From contig CAVQVM010000015.1 in the NCBI GenBank assembly GCA_963717085.1, positions 62,001 through 126,000 on the forward strand: a DNA stretch of 64,000 nt. The letters are read 5' to 3'. The stretch is from DASQUK01 sp963717085. GTDB lineage: Bacteria > Actinomycetota > Acidimicrobiia > Acidimicrobiales > VFJN01. A program made the translations under genes and the position numbers. How positions within the stretch are numbered: the first letter of the stretch is position 1; every line of letters starts with the position of its first letter. Positions 45,144-53,763 of the stretch are shown piece after piece. Under the pieces are notes generated by a model. The model worked only from the letters and a program-made list of their open reading frames with translations. It ran no database searches and was not told the DNA's origin.

Positions 45144-46558
45144 GACGCCACCCACGGGTGATGCCACACGCCGTGGCCGGCCACGACGTCGTCGGCGGCG
45201 GACGGCCCCCACGATCCCTGCGGATAAGGGTGGACCGGAGGCGGCGCATCCAGCAGCCGCTGCATGATTCGCCACGTCTCCTCGACGCCGTCCTGGCGTG
45301 TGAACCGCGTCCTCTGGCCGACCATCGCCGCGTGGAGCAGCACCTCATAAGGCGTCGCGCCCTCGCCGCCCTCCTCGGAGAACTCCATGTCGAGGTTGAT
45401 CGTCTCGGGGCCCGGCGCGTTGGCGCGGCGGGCGTCGACGCGCAGCCTGATCCCGGTGGACGGGTCGAGCTTGATCACCAACTGGGCCGGCTCCGGTGCC
45501 CGGTCGCCAGTGAAGCCGAAGCCGAGCTTGGGCGGGCGCTTGAAGAGCAGCCGGACCTCGGTCTGTGTGGCCGCCAGGTGCTTGCCGGTGCGGATGAAGA
45601 ACGGGACACCCGACCAGCGCCAGTTGTCGATGTCCAGTCGCAATGCGGCGTACGTCTCGGTGGTCGAGCCCGGGGCTACCCCGGGGGTGTCCAGGTAGCC
45701 GTCGTACTGACCGCGCACGTAGTGCGCGGGGTCGGCGGTCTCCACGGCGCGGTAGGCGGCGACCTTGCCGTCCTGGATCGTCTGGGGGTCGCCCCCTGCG
45801 GGCGCCTCCATCGCCGTCGCCGCGACCACCTGCATGAGGTGGTTGACCACGACGTCGCGCAGCGCGCCGACAGGGTCGTAGAAGTGGCCGCGATCCTCGA
45901 CCCCGAAGCTCTCTGCCATCGTGATCTGGACGCACTCGAGGCTGTTCCGGTCCCATACCGGCTCCAGCATCGTGTTGGCGAACCGGAGGTAGAGGATCTC
46001 CTCGATGCCCATCTTCCCGAGGAAGTGGTCGATCCGGTAGATCTGCGACTCGTCGAGGTACTGGTGGAGCTCCGCCGCGAGCGCCCGGGCTGAGTCCAGG
46101 TCGTGCCCGAACGGCTTCTCGACGACCACCCGCGCCCTGTCGGTCAACCCGGCGTCGGCCAACCCCTTCACGACGGTGCCGAACAGGAACGGCGGGATCT
46201 CCAGGTAGAAGACCGGCTGTTCGGCGCCCTTGATCGCCGTGCCGACGCGTCCATAGGTGGCCGCGTCCGAGAAGTCACCCTGGACGTACGAGAGGCGGGC
46301 GGCAAAGCGGTCGAACACCTGCTCGTCCAGCTTCTCGCCGGTTCCCACGATCGACTCGCGGGCGTGGTCGCGCAGCTGATCCTCCGTCCAGTCGTCGACC
46401 GCGACGCCCACGATCGGGCACGTCAGCAGCCCGCGTCGCTCCAGCCGGTACAGCGACCGGAACGTCATCACCTTGGCCAGGTCGCCCGTGATCCCGAAGA
46501 TCACGAAGACGTCAGCCGGCTGCGGGCCGGCGCCTTCCCGGCCGTTGCGCGTTGCCAT
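45140..46558 (-). CDS. zwf: Glucose-6-phosphate dehydrogenase
   Basis: A 472-residue G6PDH. The ATG at 46558 follows AGAGGAG. The nucleotide site is FVIFGITGDLAKVMTF (GxTGDLA). The active-site motif is YRIDHFLGKMGIEEILYLRF, which keeps the His and Lys but departs from the usual DHYLGKExVQN block. EKPFGHDL is normal. It makes 6-phosphogluconolactone and NAD(P)H. It starts 16 bp after the ndh stop and overlaps the GH15 gene, placing it in one operon with a NADH dehydrogenase. The altered motif could mean a divergent cofactor or substrate preference. Confidence 0.92.
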
Positions 46559-46574
46559 TGTCGGCTCCTCTCGC

Positions 46575-47879
46575 TCAGGGCTGGTCGGTTCGCACCGAGA
46601 TCCGGCTGGGGCGCTCGTGCGTGAACGCCGCCCACGTCCAGTCGACGGCGGCCCTGGTCCGGTCTTCACCGGTGGACAGGAGGGCCAGGTGGACCCCACC
46701 CCATGCCAGGAACGCAGCCCGCCCCTTGAGGGTGCGCCCGCGGCGGGTCTGGACTACGGCGGCCCCCCGACCGATCGTCGCCATCGTGCCCTTGTCGTGG
46801 TACTCGAACGGCTCGGCATCCTTGCCGGAGACCAGGCGGGCGATGTTCTCGCCGGCGTGCTCGCCCGCCTGCAGCGCGACAGAGCCGAGCTGCGGCAGGA
46901 CGTCGTTCGTCTTGGCGTCGGTGATCCACGCTATGTCGCCGACAGCGAACACCTCGGGATGGCCTGCGACGCTGAGGTCCGGTTCCACCGGGACGCGGTT
47001 GCCATGCTGCAGCTCGACCCCGAGCAACTTGACCAGTGGGCTCGCCTGCAGGCCCGCCCCCCACACCAGCGTGTGCGCCTCGATCACGGTTCCCGACTTC
47101 AGCGTGACCCGCGTTGGCTCAACCGACGCGACCACCTCGCCCAGCATCACCTCGACGCCGCGGTCCTCCAGCGCCTTCTTCGTGTAGGAACGGATGTCGG
47201 AGCGGAACATCGACAGGAGTGCCGAGCCGGCCTCGACGAGGACGATGCGCGCCTGGTCCTGCGAGATCCCGGGGTAGTCCTCGGAGAAGTTGCTGCGGTA
47301 CAGCTCGGCGAGTGCCCCGGCGCTCTCGATGCCCGTGGGTCCACCGCCGACGATCACGATGTTGACGGCGCCGTCCTGCACCAGGGCCGGATCCCGGTCC
47401 GCGTCCTCCCACTTCCCCAGCACGTGTTCCTTGAGGCGCACCGCGTCGGCGAGCGTGTACATGGGAAACGCGTGCTCTTCTGCGCCTTCGACACCGAAGA
47501 AGTTGACCCCGGCGCCCAACCCCAAGACGAGATAGTCATAGGTCAGGGGTCCCATCTCGGCGAACTGCACCTCGCGTCTGGCGAGGTCGATGCCGGTGAC
47601 CGAGGCCTCGTGGACGGCGACGTTCGGCTGTTCGTGGAACAGGTCGCGCAACGGATGGCCGCACGCGGAGGTGTCCATCAGGTCGGTGGCCACCTGGTAC
47701 AAGAGCGGCTGGAAGGTGTGGTAGTCGTTCTTGTCGACGACCGTGAGTTCGACCTCGGCCTTCTTGAGCTTCCGGGCCGCACCCACGCCGGCGAAGCCAC
47801 CGCCGAGGAGGAGCACGTGCGGACGCGCGGTCTCCCCACGAGCCGGATCCGTCGTCGCGCCGCTGGGAGGTGACGCCAT
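46575..47879 (-). CDS. ndh: Type II NADH:quinone oxidoreductase
   Basis: A 434-residue FAD enzyme. FAD site VLLLGGGFAGVGAARKLKKA; NADH site VNIVIVGGGPTGIESAGALA; VWGAGLQASPLVKLLG; the second FAD motif VFAVGDIAWI; and YHDKGTMATIGRGAAVVQ, typical of NDH-2. A C-terminal amphipathic part would attach it to the membrane. It passes electrons from NADH to quinone without pumping protons. AGGAG lies before the ATG at 47879, and a recurrent motif lies 76 bp upstream, making it the likely first gene of the six-gene cluster. Confidence 0.95.
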   Translation of the reverse strand: MASPPSGATTDPARGETARPHVLLLGGGFAGVGAARKLKKAEVELTVVDKNDYHTFQPLLYQVATDLMDTSACGHPLRDLFHEQPNVAVHEASVTGIDLARREVQFAEMGPLTYDYLVLGLGAGVNFFGVEGAEEHAFPMYTLADAVRLKEHVLGKWEDADRDPALVQDGAVNIVIVGGGPTGIESAGALAELYRSNFSEDYPGISQDQARIVLVEAGSALLSMFRSDIRSYTKKALEDRGVEVMLGEVVASVEPTRVTLKSGTVIEAHTLVWGAGLQASPLVKLLGVELQHGNRVPVEPDLSVAGHPEVFAVGDIAWITDAKTNDVLPQLGSVALQAGEHAGENIARLVSGKDAEPFEYHDKGTMATIGRGAAVVQTRRGRTLKGRAAFLAWGGVHLALLSTGEDRTRAAVDWTWAAFTHERPSRISVRTDQP

Positions 47880-47935
47880 GAGCTCACTCCTGTTCTCGCA
47901 TCCGAGATGACGCTATGGCGGGGTGTGCCGCCCAG

Positions 47936-47955
47936 CCTCCCCCCATCGGGATGAA
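47936..47955 (-). promoter_or_regulatory. Recurrent 20-bp motif, copy 8 (ndh)
   Basis: Minus strand reads TTCATCCCGATGGGGGGAGG, 76 bp before the ndh start. Confidence 0.55.
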
Positions 47956-48007
47956 ATCTGGCGGCGCCATTGGCTCCGATCGGGAGTGATGATCCAATGG
48001 CGTGGCG

Positions 48008-48913
48008 ATGACGCCAACCAGCGAGCCCGGCGCCGGGGTGACCATCTCATCTGGTCCCCTCGACGCGACCTTCCTGCCACAGCTCGGGATGCTCGGCAGC
48101 TCGCTCCGCCACCGCGGCGAGGATCTCCTTGCCCTGCCGGGAGGGCTCGACGGCTACCGCCGGGGGAATGTCACGGGGCTGCCGCTCCTGGCGCCCTGGG
48201 CGAACCGCCTAGGCGCGCGCCGCTACGAGGTCGACGGGATCGTGGTGGACCTCGACGGCCTCGATCTCACGACCGACGAGCACGGGCTCCCGATCCACGG
48301 CACCATGACGGCTCAGCCGGGCTGGGAGGTCATCGAGCTGAGCCGACGTTCGTTGACGGCCAGGTTCGACTTCGGTGCCCACCCCGACCTCCTGGCCTCG
48401 TTCCCCTTCCCCCACGAGATCCGCATCGAGGCGTCGGTCGATGCCACGACGCTCCGGGTGGACACGACGTTGGCGCCGACCGGGGACCGGTCGGTGCCGG
48501 TCTCGTTCGGCTACCACCCCTACCTGCGCCTGCCCGGCGCCCGGCGCGAGAACGTCCGCCTCCGGCTACCAGAACGCCGGCATCTCGAGCTCGACGAGCG
48601 CCAGCTCCCGACCGGGCGGGCCCAGGTCGAGGAAGCGGAGGACGAGCCCGTCGGGACCCGGAGCTTCGACGACCTCTACGAGCTCGGCGACGATCGGCAG
48701 TTCGCGTTGACCGGCGCTGGGCGGCGCCTCGTCCTCGAGCTCGGGGACGGCTACGGCCACGGCCAGGTCTTCACGCCGCCCGCGGCCGAGTCCGTCTGCC
48801 TCGAACCGATGACGGCGCCGGTCAACGCCCTGCTCGACGGGACCTGTGCGCTCGCCCCGCCCGGCACCTCGTTCACGGCCGGCTTCTCGCTGCGCGTCGA
48901 CGACGAGGATTGA
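48008..48913 (+). CDS. Aldose 1-epimerase family protein
   Basis: A 301-residue mutarotase-fold protein (galactose mutarotase-like beta sandwich). The catalytic residues appear in HGLPIHGTMTAQPGW (His), SFGYHPYLRLPGARR (His) and SVCLEPMTAPVNALL (Glu base). It interconverts alpha and beta anomers of aldoses, or of hexose 6-phosphates in the YeaD branch. The ATG at 48008 is chosen; a GTG six bases earlier is possible. It is divergent from ndh-zwf. A mutarotase would speed supply of beta-D-glucose (or its 6-phosphate) to G6PDH and the GMC enzyme. Confidence 0.9.
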   Translation: MTPTSEPGAGVTISSGPLDATFLPQLGMLGSSLRHRGEDLLALPGGLDGYRRGNVTGLPLLAPWANRLGARRYEVDGIVVDLDGLDLTTDEHGLPIHGTMTAQPGWEVIELSRRSLTARFDFGAHPDLLASFPFPHEIRIEASVDATTLRVDTTLAPTGDRSVPVSFGYHPYLRLPGARRENVRLRLPERRHLELDERQLPTGRAQVEEAEDEPVGTRSFDDLYELGDDRQFALTGAGRRLVLELGDGYGHGQVFTPPAAESVCLEPMTAPVNALLDGTCALAPPGTSFTAGFSLRVDDED

Positions 48914-48924
48914 CCCGTCCGGCA

Positions 48925-48944
48925 ATCACCCCATCGGTGTGATG
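48925..48944 (+). promoter_or_regulatory. Recurrent 20-bp motif, copy 9
   Basis: Reads ATCACCCCATCGGTGTGATG, 100 bp before the small reading frame at 49025 and 282 bp before the ClC gene. Confidence 0.5.
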
Positions 48945-49024
48945 TTGGCTCGCGCGGCGAATGCGACGCTCGTGGTGTCGGCGGCGTCACCGGCCGGCCG
49001 CCCGACGCTGCGCGAGGAGCCGCG

Positions 49025-49210
49025 ATGTCCAAGCCGTTCCGGGGCACGATCAACATCGATCGTGCGTTCACTTGGAAACTTGCCGGGGGTAGAGGCGATA
49101 TGCCGAGCCGGGGTTCTTCGAAGTGCCAGGTAGCTGACCGAGACGGTCAACTCGGTTGCTGGCGCCCGTGGCGGGGTGGGAGTTCAGCTCCGCTGAGGTC
49201 CGCGTCGTGA
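49025..49210 (+). pseudogene. Arylsulfatase N-terminal remnant
   Basis: An ATG at 49025 after GAGGAGCCGCG starts MSKPFRGTINID, which matches the first residues of arylsulfatase A-type enzymes (KPFRGxINxDIRDSxPDW). The similarity stops after about 12 codons; the remaining 49 residues have no family signal. I read it as the start of a deleted sulfatase gene that kept its promoter and ribosome site. Confidence 0.35.
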
Positions 49211-50502
49211 GCATCTCATCCGGGCCACCCGCGGCACCGCCGGTCACCCAGAAGCGGGAGTTCTGGGTCCTGATGGGTTACGCGGTGGTCCTGGGGGTGT
49301 TCGGCGGGGTCGCCGGCCTGGTGTTCATCGGAGTGATCGACCTCGGGGGCGAGTGGTACAGCGATTCCGATTCGGGCTGGTTCGGCGGGCATTGGTGGTG
49401 GGTGGCGATCGCCGCGGCGGCTGGTGCCGTGGTCGGGCTGCTGCGCCGTCTGACCCGCCTGCCCCAGGAGGTTCCTGGCCTGTTCGAGGACCTGCAAACC
49501 GAGCACGTCGACCCGGGACTGGTGCCGGGGATCGTGGCCGTCTCGACGGTGTCGCTGATCGGTGGCGCGAGCCTCGGCCCGGAAAAGGCGCTGGGCGCCA
49601 TGGGCGGCGGGGCGGGAAGCTGGCTCGCGCAGCGAAGGGCGCTCGGCAAAGAGGACTCCCAGGTGAACACCCTGGCCGGCTTCGCCGGCGCCTACGGCGG
49701 GCTGTTCTCCAGCACGGTGATCGTGGTGCTGCTGATCCTGGAGGTCGCCCGCCCGGGCGGGCAGCGATTCGCCAAGGCCCTCGCCGCGGAGATCGTGGCA
49801 TCGAGCGTCTCGTTCGGCATCTACTTCGCCATCGCCGGCGCCGTGTTCGTGGACAAGTACGAGGTGCCGACCTACAAGTATGAGGACTGGCAGCTACTCG
49901 CCGGGGTCGCCCTGGGTCTGTTCGCAGCCCTGATCGTGACGCTGCTGGCTGGGTTCATGATGGCGGCGGCGCGGCTGTTTGGCCGGCTCAAGGCCCCGGC
50001 CATCGCGAAATCAACGCTGGGCGGCCTGGTATTCGGGATCGTCGGCGTGGCACTGCCGCTGACGATGTTCTCCGGCGGCGATCAGCTCACGACCGTACTC
50101 GATGACGCGGGGACCCTGGGCCTGGGTCTGCTCGCCGCCATCTTGATCGCCAAGATGCTCACCTTCGCCGTCAGCCAGGGCAGCGGCTTCGTCGGCGGGC
50201 CCATCTTCCCCTCCCTGTTCATCGGCGGAACCGCCGGAGTCCTCGTCAACGAGGTCATCCCCGACGTGCCATTGGGACTGGCGTTCACCTGCCTGCTCGC
50301 CGCTGTCCCCGGGGCGCTCGCGCCCGCGCCGTTCTCCATGGTGCTGATGGCCGCCTTCCTGACCCAGGTCGGGGCGCTGCAGACCGCACCCATCCTGATC
50401 GCCGTCGTCACCGCCTTCCTCACCATGGAGGCCGTCAAGTACATCATGGCCAGCCGCAAACAGGCCCGCGCAGCCGCGGCGAAACCAGCAGCCCCGGCCT
50501 GA
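49207..50502 (+). CDS. ClC-type chloride channel/antiporter
   Basis: A 431-residue ClC family protein with about ten hydrophobic helices. The ion-path motifs are SLIGGASLGPEKALGAMGGG (equivalent of GxxGPxV, with a Glu at the gate position), NTLAGFAGAYGGLFSS, and SQGSGFVGGPIFPSLFIGG (GxFxP). It moves Cl-, probably in exchange for H+. The GTG at 49207 is the best start near VSISSGPP. Cl-/H+ exchange could balance charge during acid stress, which fits gadB nearby, but that link is inferred. Confidence 0.92.
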   Translation: MSISSGPPAAPPVTQKREFWVLMGYAVVLGVFGGVAGLVFIGVIDLGGEWYSDSDSGWFGGHWWWVAIAAAAGAVVGLLRRLTRLPQEVPGLFEDLQTEHVDPGLVPGIVAVSTVSLIGGASLGPEKALGAMGGGAGSWLAQRRALGKEDSQVNTLAGFAGAYGGLFSSTVIVVLLILEVARPGGQRFAKALAAEIVASSVSFGIYFAIAGAVFVDKYEVPTYKYEDWQLLAGVALGLFAALIVTLLAGFMMAAARLFGRLKAPAIAKSTLGGLVFGIVGVALPLTMFSGGDQLTTVLDDAGTLGLGLLAAILIAKMLTFAVSQGSGFVGGPIFPSLFIGGTAGVLVNEVIPDVPLGLAFTCLLAAVPGALAPAPFSMVLMAAFLTQVGALQTAPILIAVVTAFLTMEAVKYIMASRKQARAAAAKPAAPA

Positions 50503-50602
50503 GGGTGATCTGGCTGACCGTCAAGAAAGGTGAGATCAAGCGCGGCATCACCCCGTACGGGGGAAAGCCGGCGGCCGTCGCCCAGCTGCGGTGCTTTGAC
50601 CC

Positions 50603-51310
50603 TCAGCCCGCCGTCACCGGTTGAGTGGCCATGAGGATGGTCCCACCGATCAGCCCGACGACGGCCATCCCGAGCAGGCTGGCGCGGGCGCGCACATAGC
50701 TGAAGCGTTCGGAGATCGCGGCGAAGAAGAGCGCCGCGGCGAAGAACAAGGTCGCGGCGGTGTAGGTGTCGGAGAAGTTGTTGGCGTCCTCGCCCTCCTT
50801 GAACTTTGCCTCCGCACGAGCGTTGAGATCCTTCGCCTCCTGGTCGTCAGCGAGCCGGTACTCGGGCATCGCCAGCGGGCTCGGCGGGGCGTCCGTGTTG
50901 GTGAACGGGTCGAGGGCGATCCACGCCGCGAATGCTGGCTCGAACTCGTCACGGAACCGCTGGCGGTAGAAATTGGCCAGTTCCGTGTCGCCGTCGAGCG
51001 TGGCATCAACGAAGTTCTCGAACACGCTCAGGTCGCCCAGGCGGAACTGGTTGGCCTCGGTGTGGTTCTGCGAGGCCTCGGTGCGGGCCGCGGACGCCTG
51101 GGTGTAGTTGCTCGACTGGATGCCGTCCCACAGCGACGCCTGGTAACCGCTCCAGGCTGTGGCCAGCGCCGTCAGCGCGAGGAGCACGGTGGCGATGATC
51201 TCGAACCGCCGTTCGCGCCCGCTCACCTCGTCCGTCTCGGAGTCCCCGGGCGCGGTCTCTCCATCCGGTGCATCGCTCACCGGGGAAGACTCGGTCGGCG
51301 GATCGCTCAC
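50603..51310 (-). CDS. Two-helix membrane protein (DUF4337-like)
   Basis: A 235-residue protein. A polar, acidic N-terminus is followed by one helix (FEIIATVLLALTALATAWSG), a periplasmic or outer helical domain (YQASLWDGIQSSNYTQASAA, NFYRQRFRDEFEPAFAAWIA), and two C-terminal helices (YTAATLFFAAALFFAAISER, LGMAVVGLIGGTILMATQ). This plan fits DUF4337-type proteins of unknown role. The weak motif-like sequence TTCATCCCCTGGATAGGACG lies 64 bp upstream. Confidence 0.7.
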   Translation of the reverse strand: MSDPPTESSPVSDAPDGETAPGDSETDEVSGRERRFEIIATVLLALTALATAWSGYQASLWDGIQSSNYTQASAARTEASQNHTEANQFRLGDLSVFENFVDATLDGDTELANFYRQRFRDEFEPAFAAWIALDPFTNTDAPPSPLAMPEYRLADDQEAKDLNARAEAKFKEGEDANNFSDTYTAATLFFAAALFFAAISERFSYVRARASLLGMAVVGLIGGTILMATQPVTAG

Positions 51311-51514
51311 CGGGGGGCCCCTCGCATGGTTGGCGATGACATTACGGGTAGCCGCGTCCTATCCAGGGGATGAATCAGCGCCGGCACCTGAACGCCCGCT
51401 GACACGCGGCGGCGGCATCGCCCGCCGGATTCAGCGGACGCTCAGCGGGCTCCCAGCATCATGCGAGGCCGGAGATCGAGCTCGACAACCCCGAGCGAAG
51501 AAAGGGACGACGGC

Positions 51515-52942
51515 ATGTACCTCCATCACCCCCGAAGAGTCACGCATCGATCCCCGCGCCCGCTCCGGCGGCCGCGGCGGCTGCTCGGCGGCTGCCTGGT
51601 GGCGGCGCTGGCCGCGGCCGCGTGCAGCGACTCCGGCGGCTCCAACTCGGCCGAGCAACCTTCGACGGACGCTGCGCCGGCGTCCGACCCGCCGACCCAG
51701 CCCACGGCAGCCGACAGCCAGCGGGTCGACCTCGTGGAGCCGACGTTCTCGGTTCCCACCACCGTGGACAACCCACTGTTCCCGATCAGTGACCTCCACT
51801 CGGCCATCCTGCTGGGCAACGACGAGGGCAACCCGCTCCGGATCGAGACCGTGCTCCTGCCCGAGCCCAAGGTTGTCGACGTGGGCGGCGAGAAGGTCGA
51901 GACGCTGGTCTCGCAGTTCGTCTCGTACCTCGACGGGCGCATCCACGAGGTGGCGCTCGACTGGTATGCGCAGGACGACGCCGGCAACGTCTGGTACTTC
52001 GGCGAGGACGTCTTCAACTACGAGGACGGGGTCGTCGCCGACACCGACGGCACCTGGATCGCCGGCGAGGACGGGCCGCCGGGCATGATCATGCCCGCCG
52101 ACCCCGAGGTGGGACAGGCCTACCGGCCCGAGAACATCCCCGACCTGGTGTTCGAGGAAGTGACCGTCAAGACCCTCGACCTCACCGTGGATGGACCGCG
52201 CGGCCCGGTCACCGGTGCGATGGTCGGCACCGAGAACCACCTGCTCGAGGGGAACTACGAGGACAAGACGTTCGCGCCCGGCTACGGCGAGTTCACCTCC
52301 GGCGTCGGGGCCAACCTCGAGGCCCTCGCCCTCGCCGTCCCGACCGACGCCCAGCCTGGCGGCGTGCCCCCCGAGCTCGAGGCCATCTCGCAAGGAGCGA
52401 CGGAGGTCTTCGCCGCCGCCGACAGCGGTGACTGGGAGGCGGCGACGCAGTCACTGGACGCGATGACCGCCGCGTGGGAGGCCCACCGGGGCACTGGCAC
52501 CGTGCCCCGGCTGCTGGACGTGCAGATGGGCCAGGCTCTCGACGCATTGCGCGGCAACGCGTTGATGCCGGCGGTCGACGACCGCAACCGGGAGGGTGCC
52601 CGCAACGCCGCGCTCGACGTCGAGATGGCGGCCCTCGACCTGGAACTGCAGTACCGGCCGCCGACCGAGGTCGACCTCGGTCGGTTCGACGTCTGGGCCA
52701 ACCAGCTCGCGATCGACAGCGCCAGCGACGAGGCCGACGCCGGACAGGTCGCCGGCGACGTGAGCTCGCTCGAGTGGATCTGGGACCGCATCGCCCACAG
52801 CCTCGGCCAGGCCGATGTGGACGAGGTCGAGAGCCAGCTGACCGAGCTCAGGGCGGCCGCCGACGACGAGGACACCGACGCCGCCGCCGAGGCGGCGCCC
52901 CGGTTGGTCGAGTCCGTCGCCGGCCTGCAGCTCACGAGCTGA
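51515..52942 (+). CDS. Lipoprotein, unknown function
   Basis: A 475-residue exported protein. The ATG at 51515 follows GAAAGGGAC. The signal has Arg-rich start and lipobox (LVAALAAAACSDSGG; Cys near 37). Then comes a Ser/Pro/Thr linker. The middle (70-290) is a beta-rich domain (NPLFPISDLHSAILLGNDEG, IHEVALDWYAQDDAGNVWYF, YEDKTFAPGYGEFTSG). The C-terminal 170 residues are helical and acidic. The middle resembles proteins annotated only as hypothetical in soil actinobacteria. No enzyme motif is apparent. Confidence 0.8.
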   Translation: MYLHHPRRVTHRSPRPLRRPRRLLGGCLVAALAAAACSDSGGSNSAEQPSTDAAPASDPPTQPTAADSQRVDLVEPTFSVPTTVDNPLFPISDLHSAILLGNDEGNPLRIETVLLPEPKVVDVGGEKVETLVSQFVSYLDGRIHEVALDWYAQDDAGNVWYFGEDVFNYEDGVVADTDGTWIAGEDGPPGMIMPADPEVGQAYRPENIPDLVFEEVTVKTLDLTVDGPRGPVTGAMVGTENHLLEGNYEDKTFAPGYGEFTSGVGANLEALALAVPTDAQPGGVPPELEAISQGATEVFAAADSGDWEAATQSLDAMTAAWEAHRGTGTVPRLLDVQMGQALDALRGNALMPAVDDRNREGARNAALDVEMAALDLELQYRPPTEVDLGRFDVWANQLAIDSASDEADAGQVAGDVSSLEWIWDRIAHSLGQADVDEVESQLTELRAAADDEDTDAAAEAAPRLVESVAGLQLTS

Positions 52943-52951
52943 TCGATCACG

Positions 52952-52987
52952 CGCCAGTGCCCCGGCACCGGTACCGGGGCACTGGCG
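52952..52987. terminator. 14-bp hairpin between convergent genes
   Basis: CGCCAGTGCCCCGG (52952-52965) and CCGGGGCACTGGCG (52974-52987) pair perfectly around an 8-base loop. It lies 10 bp after the lipoprotein stop and 19 bp before the end of the opposite gene, so it can end both transcripts. Confidence 0.8.
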
Positions 52988-53005
52988 GAAGACTGCGTCT
53001 GGGGG

Positions 53006-53524
53006 CTACCGGAGCGTGTCGTTCCCCTGCCCGGTCGCGGTATCAGTTGCCGTCCCGGTCGTCGTTCCGGCCGTCGTTCCGGTCGTCTCCCCGGTTGCCG
53101 TTCCGGTCGTCGTTCCCGTGCCGGACCCGCCCACGACCCTGGCCTTCATCGTCTGGAACTCGGCGTCGGTGATCGTGCCCCTGTCGCGCAGGTCCGCCAG
53201 TCGCGCCAGCTCGTCCGCTGCGCCCGTGCCACCGGGGCCCGCCGTCGAGCGGATGTAGTCGTCGAGCTCGGCACGAGCGTGCCGCTGCTGGGCCGCCGAC
53301 CGCTCGGCCATGCCCTCACCACGGGCGATGAGGTACACCAGCGACCCGATCAGCGGGAAGATGATGAGCGCGACGACCCAGATCGCCTTCGCCCACCCCG
53401 AGAGCTTGTGGTCCCGGAACAGGTCGCTGATGATCATGATGAAGACCCAGATGAACAGGATCAGGAAGAAGATCCAGATCGTCGTCCAGATCAGGTCCCC
53501 CAGGCTGACGTCGGCAAGGACCAT
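53006..53524 (-). CDS. PLDc_N/SHOCT membrane protein with Thr-Gly repeats
   Basis: A 172-residue protein. ATG at 53524 lies six bases after GGAGGT. Two helices (TTIWIFFLILFIWVFIMIIS and AIWVVALIIFPLIGSLVYLI) flank DLFRDHKLSGWAKAIW, the PLDc_N signature. A SHOCT motif follows (ADELARLADLRDRGTITDAE then FQTMKARVV). The last 40 residues are GT-rich repeats (TGTTTGTATGETTGTTAG) coded by imperfect tandem DNA repeats. SHOCT proteins are thought to oligomerise or bind membranes; the exact role is unknown. Confidence 0.82.
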   Translation of the reverse strand: MVLADVSLGDLIWTTIWIFFLILFIWVFIMIISDLFRDHKLSGWAKAIWVVALIIFPLIGSLVYLIARGEGMAERSAAQQRHARAELDDYIRSTAGPGGTGAADELARLADLRDRGTITDAEFQTMKARVVGGSGTGTTTGTATGETTGTTAGTTTGTATDTATGQGNDTLR

Positions 53525-53668
53525 GGCCACCTCCAGTTGCACGGCACCCACGGTGCCTCCTACGGCAACGGAGCAACATCGCCGGCGCGCTGTCCTCACC
53601 CTCGACGGGTGGTCCTCTGTACGACGACCGGTCGCCGGTCGCGAACCGGCCGGAGAGGGGCGCTTCCT

Positions 53669-53681
53669 GTCTACTGTAGAC
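53669..53681. promoter_or_regulatory. Palindromic operator before the acyl-CoA operon
   Basis: GTCTACTGTAGAC is a perfect 6-bp inverted repeat with one central base. It is followed by an AT-rich stretch, TTCTATTCTTATATAT (53682-53697), unusual in this GC-rich DNA and a likely -10 region. A TetR- or GntR-type repressor site is plausible. The start codon lies 83 bp downstream. Confidence 0.6.
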
Positions 53682-53763
53682 TTCTATTCTTATATATCTA
53701 AGGCGCGGCAATCTCCGGAATCGCCGAGCAATCGCACCGAGTACCGCCAGGAGGGGCTCTCGC

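Noticed and set aside
50548..50570. A sequence like the recurrent motif (ATCACCCCGTACGGGGGAAA)
   Set aside because: It contains the perfect palindrome CCCCGTACGGGG, lacks the GATG end and points at no gene start; it lies between two gene ends.
51355..51374. TTCATCCCCTGGATAGGACG before the DUF4337-like gene as a tenth motif copy
   Set aside because: The first eight bases fit, but the GGG core is shifted; I left it out of the count.
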